Assembly (NCBI GenBank): GCA_947253655.1
Contig: CAMYAE010000007.1
Span: 1-64,000, forward strand
From: an uncultured Bacteroidales bacterium
GTDB lineage: Bacteria > Bacteroidota > Bacteroidia > Bacteroidales > UBA932
DNA length: 64,000 nt
Direction of reading: 5' to 3'
Shown here: positions 16,390 through 25,175 of the stretch, piece by piece
How the letters are laid out: each line of letters opens with the position of its first letter
Numbering within the stretch: the stretch's first letter is position 1
The notes under the pieces: model-generated
What the model was told of the DNA's origin: nothing
Seen by the model: only the letters and a program-made list of their open reading frames with translations
Database searches by the model: none
Program-made: the position numbers and the translations under genes

Positions 16390-19300
16390 TTAAAATTCTA
16401 ATTTGATGTTAAATCCGAGACTTCTGAGCGAAGGCATCATAAAATAGTCTATACCCTGATAGTTGTTGACCGTGGAGGCGACCGATTCCGGATCAAACGG
16501 GGCCCGGCAGTATAGCATCAGCACGTTGTGGCCTATCATGGATATTGTCATTGAGGCCTTGTCCTGCAACCATTTGCGTGGCAGCGTGTAGCCTATGGAT
16601 AGTTCCTGGAGCCTGAAATTGGTAGCACTATAAGTGTAATATTGCGGCAGGCCGCTCTGGGAGCCGATTGCCTGATACCATTTCTGGGCGTTCATCCATT
16701 CCCTGCCGTTAATAAGGACTCCTCCTGCATCGCGGGCGGCGGCTGAATTTTCGGACACTCCGTATAGGTCGAGATTGGCCTGTGTGGCAGAATAGCATAC
16801 GCCTCCTACTCTTCCGGAGAGGAGAAAGCCCAATCGCAGACCTTTATATCTGAAATCATTCCTCCATGCAAGGTTGTATTTAGGGAATACTGTCCCCAAG
16901 AATATCTCCTCGCCCTCATCGGTGATTGCGATGTCTCCGTTTTTGTCGATTTCAATATAGCCCTTGTCATTGGTGAGCACATCGGATGTCGTGTAGAGAT
17001 CGCCGAGGGTGCCACCTTGTTTGAGAATAAATTTGGCTTTGCCCAAGGCTTTGATTTCCAACTGTTCCAGATTCAGAGGCTCTCCGGTTACCGGGTTGAC
17101 GGCATTGGACGCCAATTCAAGTATTTTGTTCTTGTTCCAGCCGAAGGTGAAATTGCTGCTCCAACTGAATCCGTTCCACGTGTGGTCATAGCCGAGGGCG
17201 GCTTCAATTCCGGTATTTCTCACATTTCCGGTCTGGAGATAAATAGTCGTGTAGGAAGATGACGGCGGAAGCGAAGGGTCGAAAGTCTGGTTGTAGGTGT
17301 CGGCGAGATACCAGGACAGATTGAGGCTCAGGTCATGCCATAAGGTCATCTCAATTCCCGCTTCGTAAGTGAGAGTGCGTTCCGGTTTAAGGTCGCTGAT
17401 AGGGTAGTGTGTCTTGTCTTTCCATATTTTGTTGGTAGGGTCATATTCATAGGTCGGTACTGTCAGAAATCTTGGGAAAGGCATACCTACTGAGGCTATG
17501 GAACCCCTTAATTTCAAATAACTTAAAGGCCCTGTTTCCCAAAGGGAAGTCGGTACCCATGAGAATCCGACCGACGGATAGAAGAAAGACTTCTGACTTG
17601 AACCGGCGAGCTGTGAGGCCCAGTCGTTCCTGCCTGTCGCTGTCAGATATAGCATTTTCTTCCAGCCGAATTCCGCACTGCCGAAGAGGGACCGCGTCTG
17701 GTCATGCCAGCCTGTCTTGCTTGCCCTTTTCTTGGTGTCGTCGAGGTCGAAGACATTGAACACATTTGCCAGACCGTTGGCCTGGATAGGGCCGCCATAT
17801 CGCATTTCATTTGTTTTAATATCATTCAGCGACGCTCCTAAGTTGGCTACGACGCTCCATTCTTTCCCTATGCTTTTGTTGACATTTGCTATGATGTCTG
17901 CATAGGTCTGGGTGTCCAGCCCTCTTGCTTCCGTGTAGTGTCCGTTCCTGCCGCCTTCTGAAATTGTGGATTCCGTGGTGGCATAATATTTTTGGGTGTA
18001 CAGGTTATTTGCATTGTCGATTCTTACCCTTCCCGTAACATTAAGCCAGTCGGTGATTTTATAGTCGGCAAGCAAAGACAGCATATACCTTTTCCTGTCG
18101 TTGTTGCGCAGGTTGCGGTAATTGTTCCAATAGGGATTCTGCATTCGAAGGTCTCCTGTCAGGTCATCGCTCCAAAACTGCTCCATTAGTTTTGTTCCGG
18201 GATTGTATCTTTCAAAACTTTTGTAAAGGTTGAAGTCTTCTCCTCTCGGAAACAGATAGACGGAGGTCAGAGGATTGGCATATACACCCTGATTGGTCAT
18301 ATTCTGATCTTTCTGGACTATATAGCCGGCACTTGCATCAAGGCGTAGCCGCTCTTGCAGGAAATAACTCGTATTTCGGAATGTGAAATTAAATCTGTCA
18401 TATAGGTTATTCGGGATAATGCCGTCTGAATCAACAGCTGCCGCAGAGAAGTATGTCTGATTCCTGTCCGTGCCTCCCGAAATGGTGAAGGCATTGGTAT
18501 AGGTGTGCCCCGTCCTGAAATATTCCTTTGGAGAATATCCGTCATTTTGTGGCAGGGAAGCTCCCCAGCTGTATATCCCGGAGCCTCCTTTTTTCCCGTT
18601 AAGTCCTGTACCGTAACGTTTTTGAAATTCAGGCAGGACGAAGGGGGTGATAAATTCGGTATTGCTCGAAAAAGTCGCTTTCAGCTTGCCGGATTCACCT
18701 TTTCTTGTGGTTATCATAACAGCACCGTTAGCGGCCTGTGAGCCATATAGGGCTGCCGCAGCCGCTCCTGTAAGTACAGATATGGACTGTACGTCTTCCG
18801 GATTGATGTCGGCAATGGATTCTGTGGCACCTTTCGAATCGAATTCGGTGCCTCCGCCCCCGCCGAAGTTGTACATCGGCACGCCGTCGATTACGTAGAG
18901 GGCGTTCGAACTCTGGCTGATTGACTTGTTTCCTCTAAGAATGACTTTTGAAGCACCTCCGACCCCTGATGATGAAGAGTTGATTGTGACTCCGGCCACC
19001 TTTCCGGAGAGCGAATTGACGAAGTTCGCATCTTTTATTCCGGTTACGAGGTCCGATTCAATTTCCTGTACATTGTAGCTCAAAGCTTTCTGGTCTCTTC
19101 TGATGCCCAAAGCCGTCACTACGGTGCCTTCGAGTGCTGTCGATGTCTCTTTTATTATAACATCGAATACATCTCTGCCGGCAATAGGAACACTTGCGGT
19201 TTCATAGCCGAGGCTGCTGAATTCCAGAGTGCCTCCAAGTTCCTTGACAGGCACTTCCAATGAAAACCTCCCCTCTGCATCAGTGACAGTCCCTATTGGC

Positions 19301-19707
19301 CTGCCTTTCACAAATACAGAGGCCCCCGGTATGCCAAGTCCGTTCTGATCCCTCACAATGCCTTTGAGAAGGCGTGTGCCGGTTTTTTCTTTTTGTGAAA
19401 TGATGATGCTTGTTTCGCTTATGGACCATTTAAGGTCGGTGTTTTTAAGCATCTGGTCAAGTGCGGTGCCGAGAGGTGCGGCATTTACTTTTACTGTGAC
19501 TTTCCTGTCGATGTTTACACCCTCGTCGACAGTGAAAAGGTAACGTGTCTGTCCTTCAATGGCATCCATAACCGATTCCATCATAGCATTTTCCATATTC
19601 AGGGTTACCCTTACATTCTGTTCGGCAGCCCTGGATTGGTGTGCTGTGAGGAAGACTGATGTTGCCACAAGGTACAGAAAGATCTGTGGAAAAAATCCGA
19701 TCTTCAT
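16390..19707 (-). CDS. SusC-like TonB-dependent transporter with STN signalling domain
   Basis: An 1105-residue outer-membrane transporter. Signal peptide 1-28; STN (secretin/TonB N-terminal) domain about 35-104; carboxypeptidase-regulatory-like domain about 113-195 (LLKGIVRDQNGLGIPGASVFVKG); plug about 205-340 (ALYVIDGVPM, INPEDVQSISVLTGAAAAALYGSQAANGAVMITTRKG); barrel to the C-terminal aromatic residue (IKLEF). The STN domain is the part that contacts a FecR anti-sigma factor, and a FecR gene lies 115 bases upstream, so uptake and expression are coupled. Together with the SusD and ENGase it likely imports released N-glycans. Confidence 0.95.
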   Translation of the reverse strand: MKIGFFPQIFLYLVATSVFLTAHQSRAAEQNVRVTLNMENAMMESVMDAIEGQTRYLFTVDEGVNIDRKVTVKVNAAPLGTALDQMLKNTDLKWSISETSIIISQKEKTGTRLLKGIVRDQNGLGIPGASVFVKGRPIGTVTDAEGRFSLEVPVKELGGTLEFSSLGYETASVPIAGRDVFDVIIKETSTALEGTVVTALGIRRDQKALSYNVQEIESDLVTGIKDANFVNSLSGKVAGVTINSSSSGVGGASKVILRGNKSISQSSNALYVIDGVPMYNFGGGGGTEFDSKGATESIADINPEDVQSISVLTGAAAAALYGSQAANGAVMITTRKGESGKLKATFSSNTEFITPFVLPEFQKRYGTGLNGKKGGSGIYSWGASLPQNDGYSPKEYFRTGHTYTNAFTISGGTDRNQTYFSAAAVDSDGIIPNNLYDRFNFTFRNTSYFLQERLRLDASAGYIVQKDQNMTNQGVYANPLTSVYLFPRGEDFNLYKSFERYNPGTKLMEQFWSDDLTGDLRMQNPYWNNYRNLRNNDRKRYMLSLLADYKITDWLNVTGRVRIDNANNLYTQKYYATTESTISEGGRNGHYTEARGLDTQTYADIIANVNKSIGKEWSVVANLGASLNDIKTNEMRYGGPIQANGLANVFNVFDLDDTKKRASKTGWHDQTRSLFGSAEFGWKKMLYLTATGRNDWASQLAGSSQKSFFYPSVGFSWVPTSLWETGPLSYLKLRGSIASVGMPFPRFLTVPTYEYDPTNKIWKDKTHYPISDLKPERTLTYEAGIEMTLWHDLSLNLSWYLADTYNQTFDPSLPPSSSYTTIYLQTGNVRNTGIEAALGYDHTWNGFSWSSNFTFGWNKNKILELASNAVNPVTGEPLNLEQLEIKALGKAKFILKQGGTLGDLYTTSDVLTNDKGYIEIDKNGDIAITDEGEEIFLGTVFPKYNLAWRNDFRYKGLRLGFLLSGRVGGVCYSATQANLDLYGVSENSAAARDAGGVLINGREWMNAQKWYQAIGSQSGLPQYYTYSATNFRLQELSIGYTLPRKWLQDKASMTISMIGHNVLMLYCRAPFDPESVASTVNNYQGIDYFMMPSLRSLGFNIKLEF

Positions 19708-19822
19708 AACAATTTATTTTGGTTATTATATAGTTTGTTTTAATTCTGTGTGCCGAGCTCCCCGATCCGTTTTGGAACGTGAGCCGATTGCTTTATGTCC
19801 AGTGCTTTAAGGTGCCTTAGCC

Positions 19823-20791
19823 CTATCTTATGTGGTAGGTGCCGTCGGTCTCATCGTATTCGTAAATGAAGTCGGCACTGCGCTGCAACAACTTGAATGC
19901 GTGGACTATACCGTCCTGAATATTAATTTTCATCCTTCGGAAACCTACCTCCGGAATGTCTTTTCTGTCAATGACTATCCTCACGCCGAAGGCTCTTTCG
20001 AACTTCCGCATAAGGTCTTCGAATCCGAGTCCGCTGCATGATATTATACCTTCCGTCCACCTGTATTCTCCTGCAATATTTTCCATTTCGGATTTGTGCA
20101 GCCGTCCGTCTTTCAAGGTAACTAATTGATTGGGAAGCAGCTCCGCAACCTGCGTGTCGTTTTTGTCCGTTATCGCCACATGTCCTTCAATAAGGGCCGT
20201 AACAAATTCATCGGCAGCCTTTTCTGCAATAATATTGAATTTTGTTCCGAGCACTTTTACATTGTAGGCATAGGTTTCGACATAGAACGGCCTTTTCGCA
20301 TCTTTGCTTACCTCGAACATAGCTTCGCCGTCAATGCGTACGTGCCTTTCTTTTTTGGAAAATATTGAAGGGTATTCAAGCCTTGTGTCTGAATTGAGAC
20401 TCACCGTAGTGCCGTCAGGCAGGGTGACAGAGGCCCTTTGGCCGGGGGCTGTCTCGAATGCAAGTGTCTTGGAGGCCTCTTTTTGTAGCGGTGAGGTGGC
20501 GAATTGCCACATCATGAATGCACCGAGCAGCAGGGCTGCGGCAATGCCTGAAATATAGGCGGCAATCCGTCCTGTCCTCTTTGCTGACATTCTCTGCTTC
20601 TCGGCGAGCATATCCGCTCCAAGGTGAATTTTGGATATTGTAAGTGTTGTGAGGATGTGTTCATTGTACGCATCCGTAAATTCCTTTCGGTTGGCTTCTC
20701 CTTGCCTTGCCCATTTGCTTATTGCCGTAATCTCTTCCTGAGAGGCTTCGTTCATAAAGAACCTTTCCAATGTGTGTCTGTCCACTTGCAT
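19823..20791 (-). CDS. FecR-family anti-sigma factor
   Basis: A 322-residue inner-membrane protein: cytoplasmic N-terminal part 1-75, one transmembrane helix at about 76-95, periplasmic FecR domain about 112-210 (TAPGQRASVTLPDGTTVSLNSDTRLEYP, HVRIDGEAMFEV, KRPFYVET, LGTKFNI), and a C-terminal DUF4974-type domain about 250-320 (GLGFEDLMRKFERAFGVRIVID). It receives the signal from the STN domain of the transporter downstream and holds or activates the ECF sigma factor. Unlike the common sigma-fecR-susC order on one strand, the sigma gene here is divergent. Confidence 0.93.
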   Translation of the reverse strand: MQVDRHTLERFFMNEASQEEITAISKWARQGEANRKEFTDAYNEHILTTLTISKIHLGADMLAEKQRMSAKRTGRIAAYISGIAAALLLGAFMMWQFATSPLQKEASKTLAFETAPGQRASVTLPDGTTVSLNSDTRLEYPSIFSKKERHVRIDGEAMFEVSKDAKRPFYVETYAYNVKVLGTKFNIIAEKAADEFVTALIEGHVAITDKNDTQVAELLPNQLVTLKDGRLHKSEMENIAGEYRWTEGIISCSGLGFEDLMRKFERAFGVRIVIDRKDIPEVGFRRMKINIQDGIVHAFKLLQRSADFIYEYDETDGTYHIR

Positions 20792-20953
20792 AAAAATCCC
20801 GTTATTTTGACTTTACATATATAAAGAGCCATAACTCCGGATTATTCGCCAAAAAATTCCTGCTTTTTTGAAAAATACCCGAAAATCTGCCCGTCTTTAC
20901 AAAATTAGTCAAAGGCCGCTTAATTGAAACATGTCCTATAACGCTTGTCTCTA

Positions 20954-20984
20954 TTTGAAACATTTGCGAAAGTTTTTATTTTTG
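20954..20984 (+). promoter_or_regulatory. Promoter of the ECF sigma gene
   Basis: TTTG (20954-20957) and TATTTTTG (20977-20984) are separated by 19 bases, a full match to the housekeeping Bacteroidota promoter. Transcription should start at about 20988-20991, at or next to the ATG at 20991, so the transcript would be leaderless or nearly so. Confidence 0.7.
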
Positions 20985-20990
20985 TAGAGT

Positions 20991-21560
20991 ATGAATCGGA
21001 ATGAAGATATGGTGTCACGGGCTGTGGAGTTGCTTTTTATGAAGCAGCGTGGCACTTTCCTCGGTATTGCGGCCTCTATGGTTCATGACGAGGAGGTGGC
21101 GAAGGACATTATCAATGAGTCATTTATGGCACTGTGGGAAAAGCGGAACGAGGTGGATGACTTTGTGGATTATCTTTTTGTTACCGTGCGCAACAAGTGC
21201 CTGAGATACAGGCGGGACGACACAGCACATAAGGCCGTGTATGACAATATTGCCCGGACAGAAATGGATTTGCAGGCACTTTATACGAGTGCAATAGAGA
21301 ATTTCGACATATCGAAACTTCACGAAAAGGAGATTACCAATATCGTTTACTCCGAATTGGCAAAAATGCCGGCGGTGGACAGAAAAATCTTCATGATGAA
21401 GAAATTCGAGGGCAAGACATATAAGGAGATTTCCGCCGAGTTAGGCGTAACCGCTTCCGTTATAGATCATAGCCTTCGTAATACTATGGTTGTGATGAGG
21501 AAGGCCCTCTCGGATTTTGCCCCGTTTCTCCTCCTTATGGTCTCAATGTTGGACAGCTGA
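20991..21560 (+). CDS. ECF RNA polymerase sigma factor (FecI/sigma-70 type)
   Basis: A 189-residue protein with region 2 at about 35-75 (VAKDIINESFMALWEKR, VDYLFVTVRNKCLRYRR) and region 4 at about 125-180 (MPAVDRKIFMMKKFEGKTYKEISAELGVTASVIDHSL). It is divergent from the fecR-susC operon and should direct transcription from the susC promoter when FecR signals. Its own promoter looks like a housekeeping one. Because the -7 box ends six bases before the ATG, translation could also start at the ATG at 21009 (residue 7). Confidence 0.92.
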   Translation: MNRNEDMVSRAVELLFMKQRGTFLGIAASMVHDEEVAKDIINESFMALWEKRNEVDDFVDYLFVTVRNKCLRYRRDDTAHKAVYDNIARTEMDLQALYTSAIENFDISKLHEKEITNIVYSELAKMPAVDRKIFMMKKFEGKTYKEISAELGVTASVIDHSLRNTMVVMRKALSDFAPFLLLMVSMLDS

Positions 21561-21619
21561 AATAATGAAAATAAAAAATATCCGGTAGTTGGCACAGGTT
21601 TGGCAATAATCGAATCATT

Positions 21620-22291
21620 ATGAAAAATAAATTTTTTGAAAAAATCCTTAAAGGCCTTATGCCGGCCTTATTATTTTGCCTATGCTCATTTGTTGCTGTT
21701 GCTCAGATAGATAGGAATGATTATTCTATATACGGTAATGTGGTCTCATATCGCGGTATCCCCCTTGATAATGCCGATCCCCAGACTTTTGTAGTTCTGG
21801 GACATGGCTATGCCAAGGATTATTACAATGTATATCTGGAAGGGATGATATTGAAATATGTAGACCCTTCCTCTTTCAGGCTGAAAGCCGTACCTTATCC
21901 TGAAGACGGTAGAATAGAATTCTATCCGGAAATATCTGACTGGCAGGTATATCCCGAAACATACGGAAGACAGAATTACGGCTATGTCGTAACCTCAAAT
22001 ACCGTGCTCTTCAACGGTCGCAAGATAGAAGGAGCATCGTCATACTCTTTTGAAATCCTACAGGGCGGTTATGCCAAGGATGCTTTTAATGTCTATTTCC
22101 TTGGCAGAAAGATCGACGCATCAGGTTCCTCATTCAAGTATCTCGGCGACGGTTATGCCAAAGACGCCTTCAACGCCTATTATTATGGGAGCAAAATGGA
22201 TGGAATAATGGTGTCAACATTTAAAGTCCTCGGCGGAGGTTACGCAGAGGACTCGTTTGACACTTACTATAGAGGCCGTAAGGTAAAATAG
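21620..22291 (+). CDS. DKNYY-repeat secreted protein
   Basis: A 223-residue protein with signal peptide (cleavage after about residue 28, VAVAQ). The body is built of about five repeats of the pattern G-x-GYAKDAFNVYF-x-GRKI-x-SF (repeat cores near residues 54, 150, 176 and 208), which is the DKNYY family pattern, here usually written YAKDAFNVY. Its function is unknown; such repeats are often found in cell-surface or periplasmic proteins. It lies 59 bases after the sigma gene on the same strand, so it may share its transcript, and it converges with the second SusCD operon 10 bases away. Confidence 0.75.
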   Translation: MKNKFFEKILKGLMPALLFCLCSFVAVAQIDRNDYSIYGNVVSYRGIPLDNADPQTFVVLGHGYAKDYYNVYLEGMILKYVDPSSFRLKAVPYPEDGRIEFYPEISDWQVYPETYGRQNYGYVVTSNTVLFNGRKIEGASSYSFEILQGGYAKDAFNVYFLGRKIDASGSSFKYLGDGYAKDAFNAYYYGSKMDGIMVSTFKVLGGGYAEDSFDTYYRGRKVK

Positions 22292-22301
22292 CCAGTATAT
22301 G

Positions 22302-23588
22302 TTACTGCTTCTCGAAAAGTGAGGCGAAGCCCATAACTTCCGGATCGAACTTTCCTTCGTAAAGCATAAAAAGATTTTCCCCGAAAGGCGGCTCTAACGT
22401 GTATTGCTTCAATTGTAGCACCATTTTGCCCGATGGTGTCATGGCAATTGCAATTGCGGCCTCCTTGTAGTCCTGCTTGTCTTTGGAGAAAGCGAAATTA
22501 ACTTTGGATAGTTTATAATAGGTGTAGACATAATATGCAGAACCATCCTTATTATCTGCTGCAACATACATATTGTTTTCTTCGGTAGTGTTCTTCCCAA
22601 GCATTATAGCCTTGCTGCAAGGATTAACCGGGATTGTCAATGTCACAACCGCCTCGGTGAAATAATTTGCAAAATCACCGGACTTGTTTGGAACAAGCTT
22701 TACCGAGCCATCGCCTTCCTTTGAGAAGGTAAGCGTAAATCCTTCATTATGAGTAGGAAGTAGGGCAACATCATCTTCGGATTCTTTATACCATTCTTCA
22801 ATTTCAGGGAGATCCATGGCTCTGACAAATTTCCATGTGCCTACGAGTTTGTCGGGGGTCTGCTGCCCTCTGACATTGAGCAGTAATTCCGGAATGTCGC
22901 CCCCGTTGAATCTCGGAGCTTCATCTGTGTTGACCGATACTTTTACAGGCAGATTGCCGCTGAAAGCAGGGTCTTTTATCTTGAATTTGATAGTACCTTT
23001 GCTCTCTCCGGCCTTTATTTTAACTGCCGGTTCGTAGTCCAGGGCTGTCTCTCCCGCACCTTTCACAAGAATAGGAATGGACAAATCCGTCTGTGCCTTG
23101 AAATCCTTGCCGTTTTCTGTACCAATGAGGTTAATGCCGGCTTCATAACTCTCAAAAACCACATTTTCGGCGGTCCGGAAAGAATAGATAAGAGCCTCCT
23201 GCTGATCGCTTGCAATAACGGCTGAGAACTTGTTGCCGGCCTTGTAGCCGGAAGGGGCTTCAAATGTGACAGTCAGGGTCTTTTCTTCGGAAAGTGCCAC
23301 ATTTGTTATGGAAACCGAGCCGGAAAGCTCCCCGGCAGCGATTTTTACGCTTTCGGATGACACCTTATAGTCTTCGTCTTTTACAGCTGTGCCGGAAAAC
23401 TTCAAAGGAACAATAAGTTCGCCCTGAGGTGCTTCACTTGTCAAAACGGTAATTTCAGCCGAACCTTTGGCAAATACCGTATAGAGGGATTTTGAGAAAT
23501 CCAAAGAGGGGTCTTCTTTTGATTTTTGGCAGGAGCCCACAGAAATAATTGTGGCAATAACCGCCATTGTTGTCAAGAATCGTTTCAT
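22302..23588 (-). CDS. SusE-position lipoprotein with Calx-beta-like repeats
   Basis: A 428-residue lipoprotein (lipobox VGSC, Cys20). Two Calx-beta-like units at about 30-125 and 135-240 (GTAVKDEDYKVSSESVKIAAGELSGSV type strands) are followed by a lipocalin-like stretch starting GTWKFVRAM at about 251. It is the last gene of the second SusCD operon and probably binds the ligand at the surface. I do not recognise the exact family. The gap to the small lipoprotein gene upstream is 6 bases. Confidence 0.65.
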   Translation of the reverse strand: MKRFLTTMAVIATIISVGSCQKSKEDPSLDFSKSLYTVFAKGSAEITVLTSEAPQGELIVPLKFSGTAVKDEDYKVSSESVKIAAGELSGSVSITNVALSEEKTLTVTFEAPSGYKAGNKFSAVIASDQQEALIYSFRTAENVVFESYEAGINLIGTENGKDFKAQTDLSIPILVKGAGETALDYEPAVKIKAGESKGTIKFKIKDPAFSGNLPVKVSVNTDEAPRFNGGDIPELLLNVRGQQTPDKLVGTWKFVRAMDLPEIEEWYKESEDDVALLPTHNEGFTLTFSKEGDGSVKLVPNKSGDFANYFTEAVVTLTIPVNPCSKAIMLGKNTTEENNMYVAADNKDGSAYYVYTYYKLSKVNFAFSKDKQDYKEAAIAIAMTPSGKMVLQLKQYTLEPPFGENLFMLYEGKFDPEVMGFASLFEKQ

Positions 23589-23594
23589 AATAAT

Positions 23595-23789
23595 TTACTT
23601 AATAGAATTATAATAGTCTTCTCTAATTTTTTCGAGTTCGGCCTTTTCAGCTTCGGTCGGCAGCTCCCCTTTTGGGAGAATGTAGTTGGTGGAAGCATTT
23701 TCAGTCTTCGGGGGCAGTTCATTATAAGTACAGCCGGAAGACATAATCATTACCGATATTGTCGTAAATATATAAAAAAATTTTTTCAT
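23595..23789 (-). CDS. Small 64-residue lipoprotein in SusCD operon
   Basis: A short frame encoding a plausible lipoprotein: signal MKKFFYIFTTISVMIMSSGC (Cys20) followed by 44 polar residues ending in a charged helix (EAEKAELEKIREDYYNSIK). It is spaced 6 bases on each side between susD and the Calx-beta-like lipoprotein gene on the same strand. The tight spacing and a full lipobox support a real gene. The function is unknown; it could be a small accessory subunit of the SusCD complex. Confidence 0.7.
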   Translation of the reverse strand: MKKFFYIFTTISVMIMSSGCTYNELPPKTENASTNYILPKGELPTEAEKAELEKIREDYYNSIK

Positions 23790-23795
23790 AATCTT

Positions 23796-25175
23796 CTATC
23801 CTATATATCCGGGGTTCTGCACCATATCCGGATTCAGTTCTATATCGCCTTTATAAATAGGTGCCGTATATAAATATTTCCTGGTGGTATATTTCATTCC
23901 GTTATTGATTATCCACCACTCCGGACAGCCGTTACGCTTCAATTCAAACCACCTGTCACCTTCCATATAAAGTTCTTTCTGCCTCTCGTCCAGAATGGCC
24001 TGAATCAGAGGGGTAAGTGGTTTCCCCGTGCAATCTTCAACTATCTTGTCCCCATCCCTGACCGGAGGAAGGGCAGGTGAAACATAGTCTGCTACACCTT
24101 CTATCCTGTTGCGTCTCAGTAGGTTGAGCCATTCCAAGGCTTCTTTTTCTCTGCCCTCATGATAATATGCTTCTGCAAGCATGAGCACAATTTCGGAAAG
24201 ACGGACTTTGCATTCCGCAACTTTTATATTCATCCTTCGAGAGTCAAATGAGGTTTTATATCTTATATCATTTTCGGGATTTTTCCCGAATAATGCAATG
24301 AGCCTGCTGCTTGCCGGCCTGGAGCCGATATAGGACCTTACGGCAGAGAAATACCAGTCCAATTCGCTTGAATTGTTGATATGTGACCTTAACATAACCT
24401 CGCCCAGAGGCTCAGATACGGAGTTTATCATGGCAGCATATCCGGCAATCGGTGTCAGCTTATAGCCGCTTTGCGAAATTATATCCTCGCATAACGGTAT
24501 GACGGCGTTCCAGTCTTCGACCCAGAACAACAGTTTTGAAAGATATGCCTTTACAATATATTCGGTAAAGATATATAATTTGTCTGAGGGCTTCAATTCA
24601 AGCGATTTCTTAAAAAGATCCTCTGTGTATTCGGCTGTCTCTTTCAGGTTTGCCCTTTGCGGTCTCGCACTTATATCGAACCTGTCCACTATGGGAAGTC
24701 CGGGCAGTTCCGAGGCCTTTTCGGTGTCCCATGCCTGACAGAAGTCCCTTATCATGTTGTAGTAGCAAATCCCCTTAATGGCGTATGAGGCCGAAAGGGT
24801 GCTTTTGGCCATGTCGGAGGTCCGTCCTGAAATATTTTCAATGACTATATTGCAGTCTCTGACAATTTCCCAAGTGTGTCTGTAATCGCTCTGTCTTTTA
24901 TTAATGATTTCTCCGGCGTAGGACGTGAGATTGTTTCCAACCTTGATATTCGCATCCAAATTGTCGGCACAGCCTTCAAGGCGTGCAATTGTCTCCATAT
25001 TGCCGACGATATATTCATCTCCTCCGCCCTCTATTTCCCTTAGCAAAGAGTGTATGATTGCGGCAAATTCTTCATCTGTCTTGGGGATTACCTCTCCTTG
25101 CGGCTGCACTGTCAGGTAGTTGGTGCAAGATGACAAGAAGACAGATATAATTATGTAAACAAGTTTTTTCTTCAT
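23796..25175 (-). CDS. SusD/RagB-family lipoprotein
   Basis: A 459-residue lipoprotein (lipobox LSSC, Cys17) with the SusD/RagB fold: NYLTVQPQGEVIP near the N terminus, TPR-like helices (ALSASYAIKGICYYNMIRDF type), and the C-terminal block VRLSEIVLMLAEAYYHEG, ILDERQKELYMEGDRWFELKRNG. Its ATG overlaps the susC stop, so the two are coupled. The ligand is unknown: no glycoside hydrolase lies in this operon, so a peptide or a glycan cut elsewhere is equally possible. Confidence 0.92.
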   Translation of the reverse strand: MKKKLVYIIISVFLSSCTNYLTVQPQGEVIPKTDEEFAAIIHSLLREIEGGGDEYIVGNMETIARLEGCADNLDANIKVGNNLTSYAGEIINKRQSDYRHTWEIVRDCNIVIENISGRTSDMAKSTLSASYAIKGICYYNMIRDFCQAWDTEKASELPGLPIVDRFDISARPQRANLKETAEYTEDLFKKSLELKPSDKLYIFTEYIVKAYLSKLLFWVEDWNAVIPLCEDIISQSGYKLTPIAGYAAMINSVSEPLGEVMLRSHINNSSELDWYFSAVRSYIGSRPASSRLIALFGKNPENDIRYKTSFDSRRMNIKVAECKVRLSEIVLMLAEAYYHEGREKEALEWLNLLRRNRIEGVADYVSPALPPVRDGDKIVEDCTGKPLTPLIQAILDERQKELYMEGDRWFELKRNGCPEWWIINNGMKYTTRKYLYTAPIYKGDIELNPDMVQNPGYIG

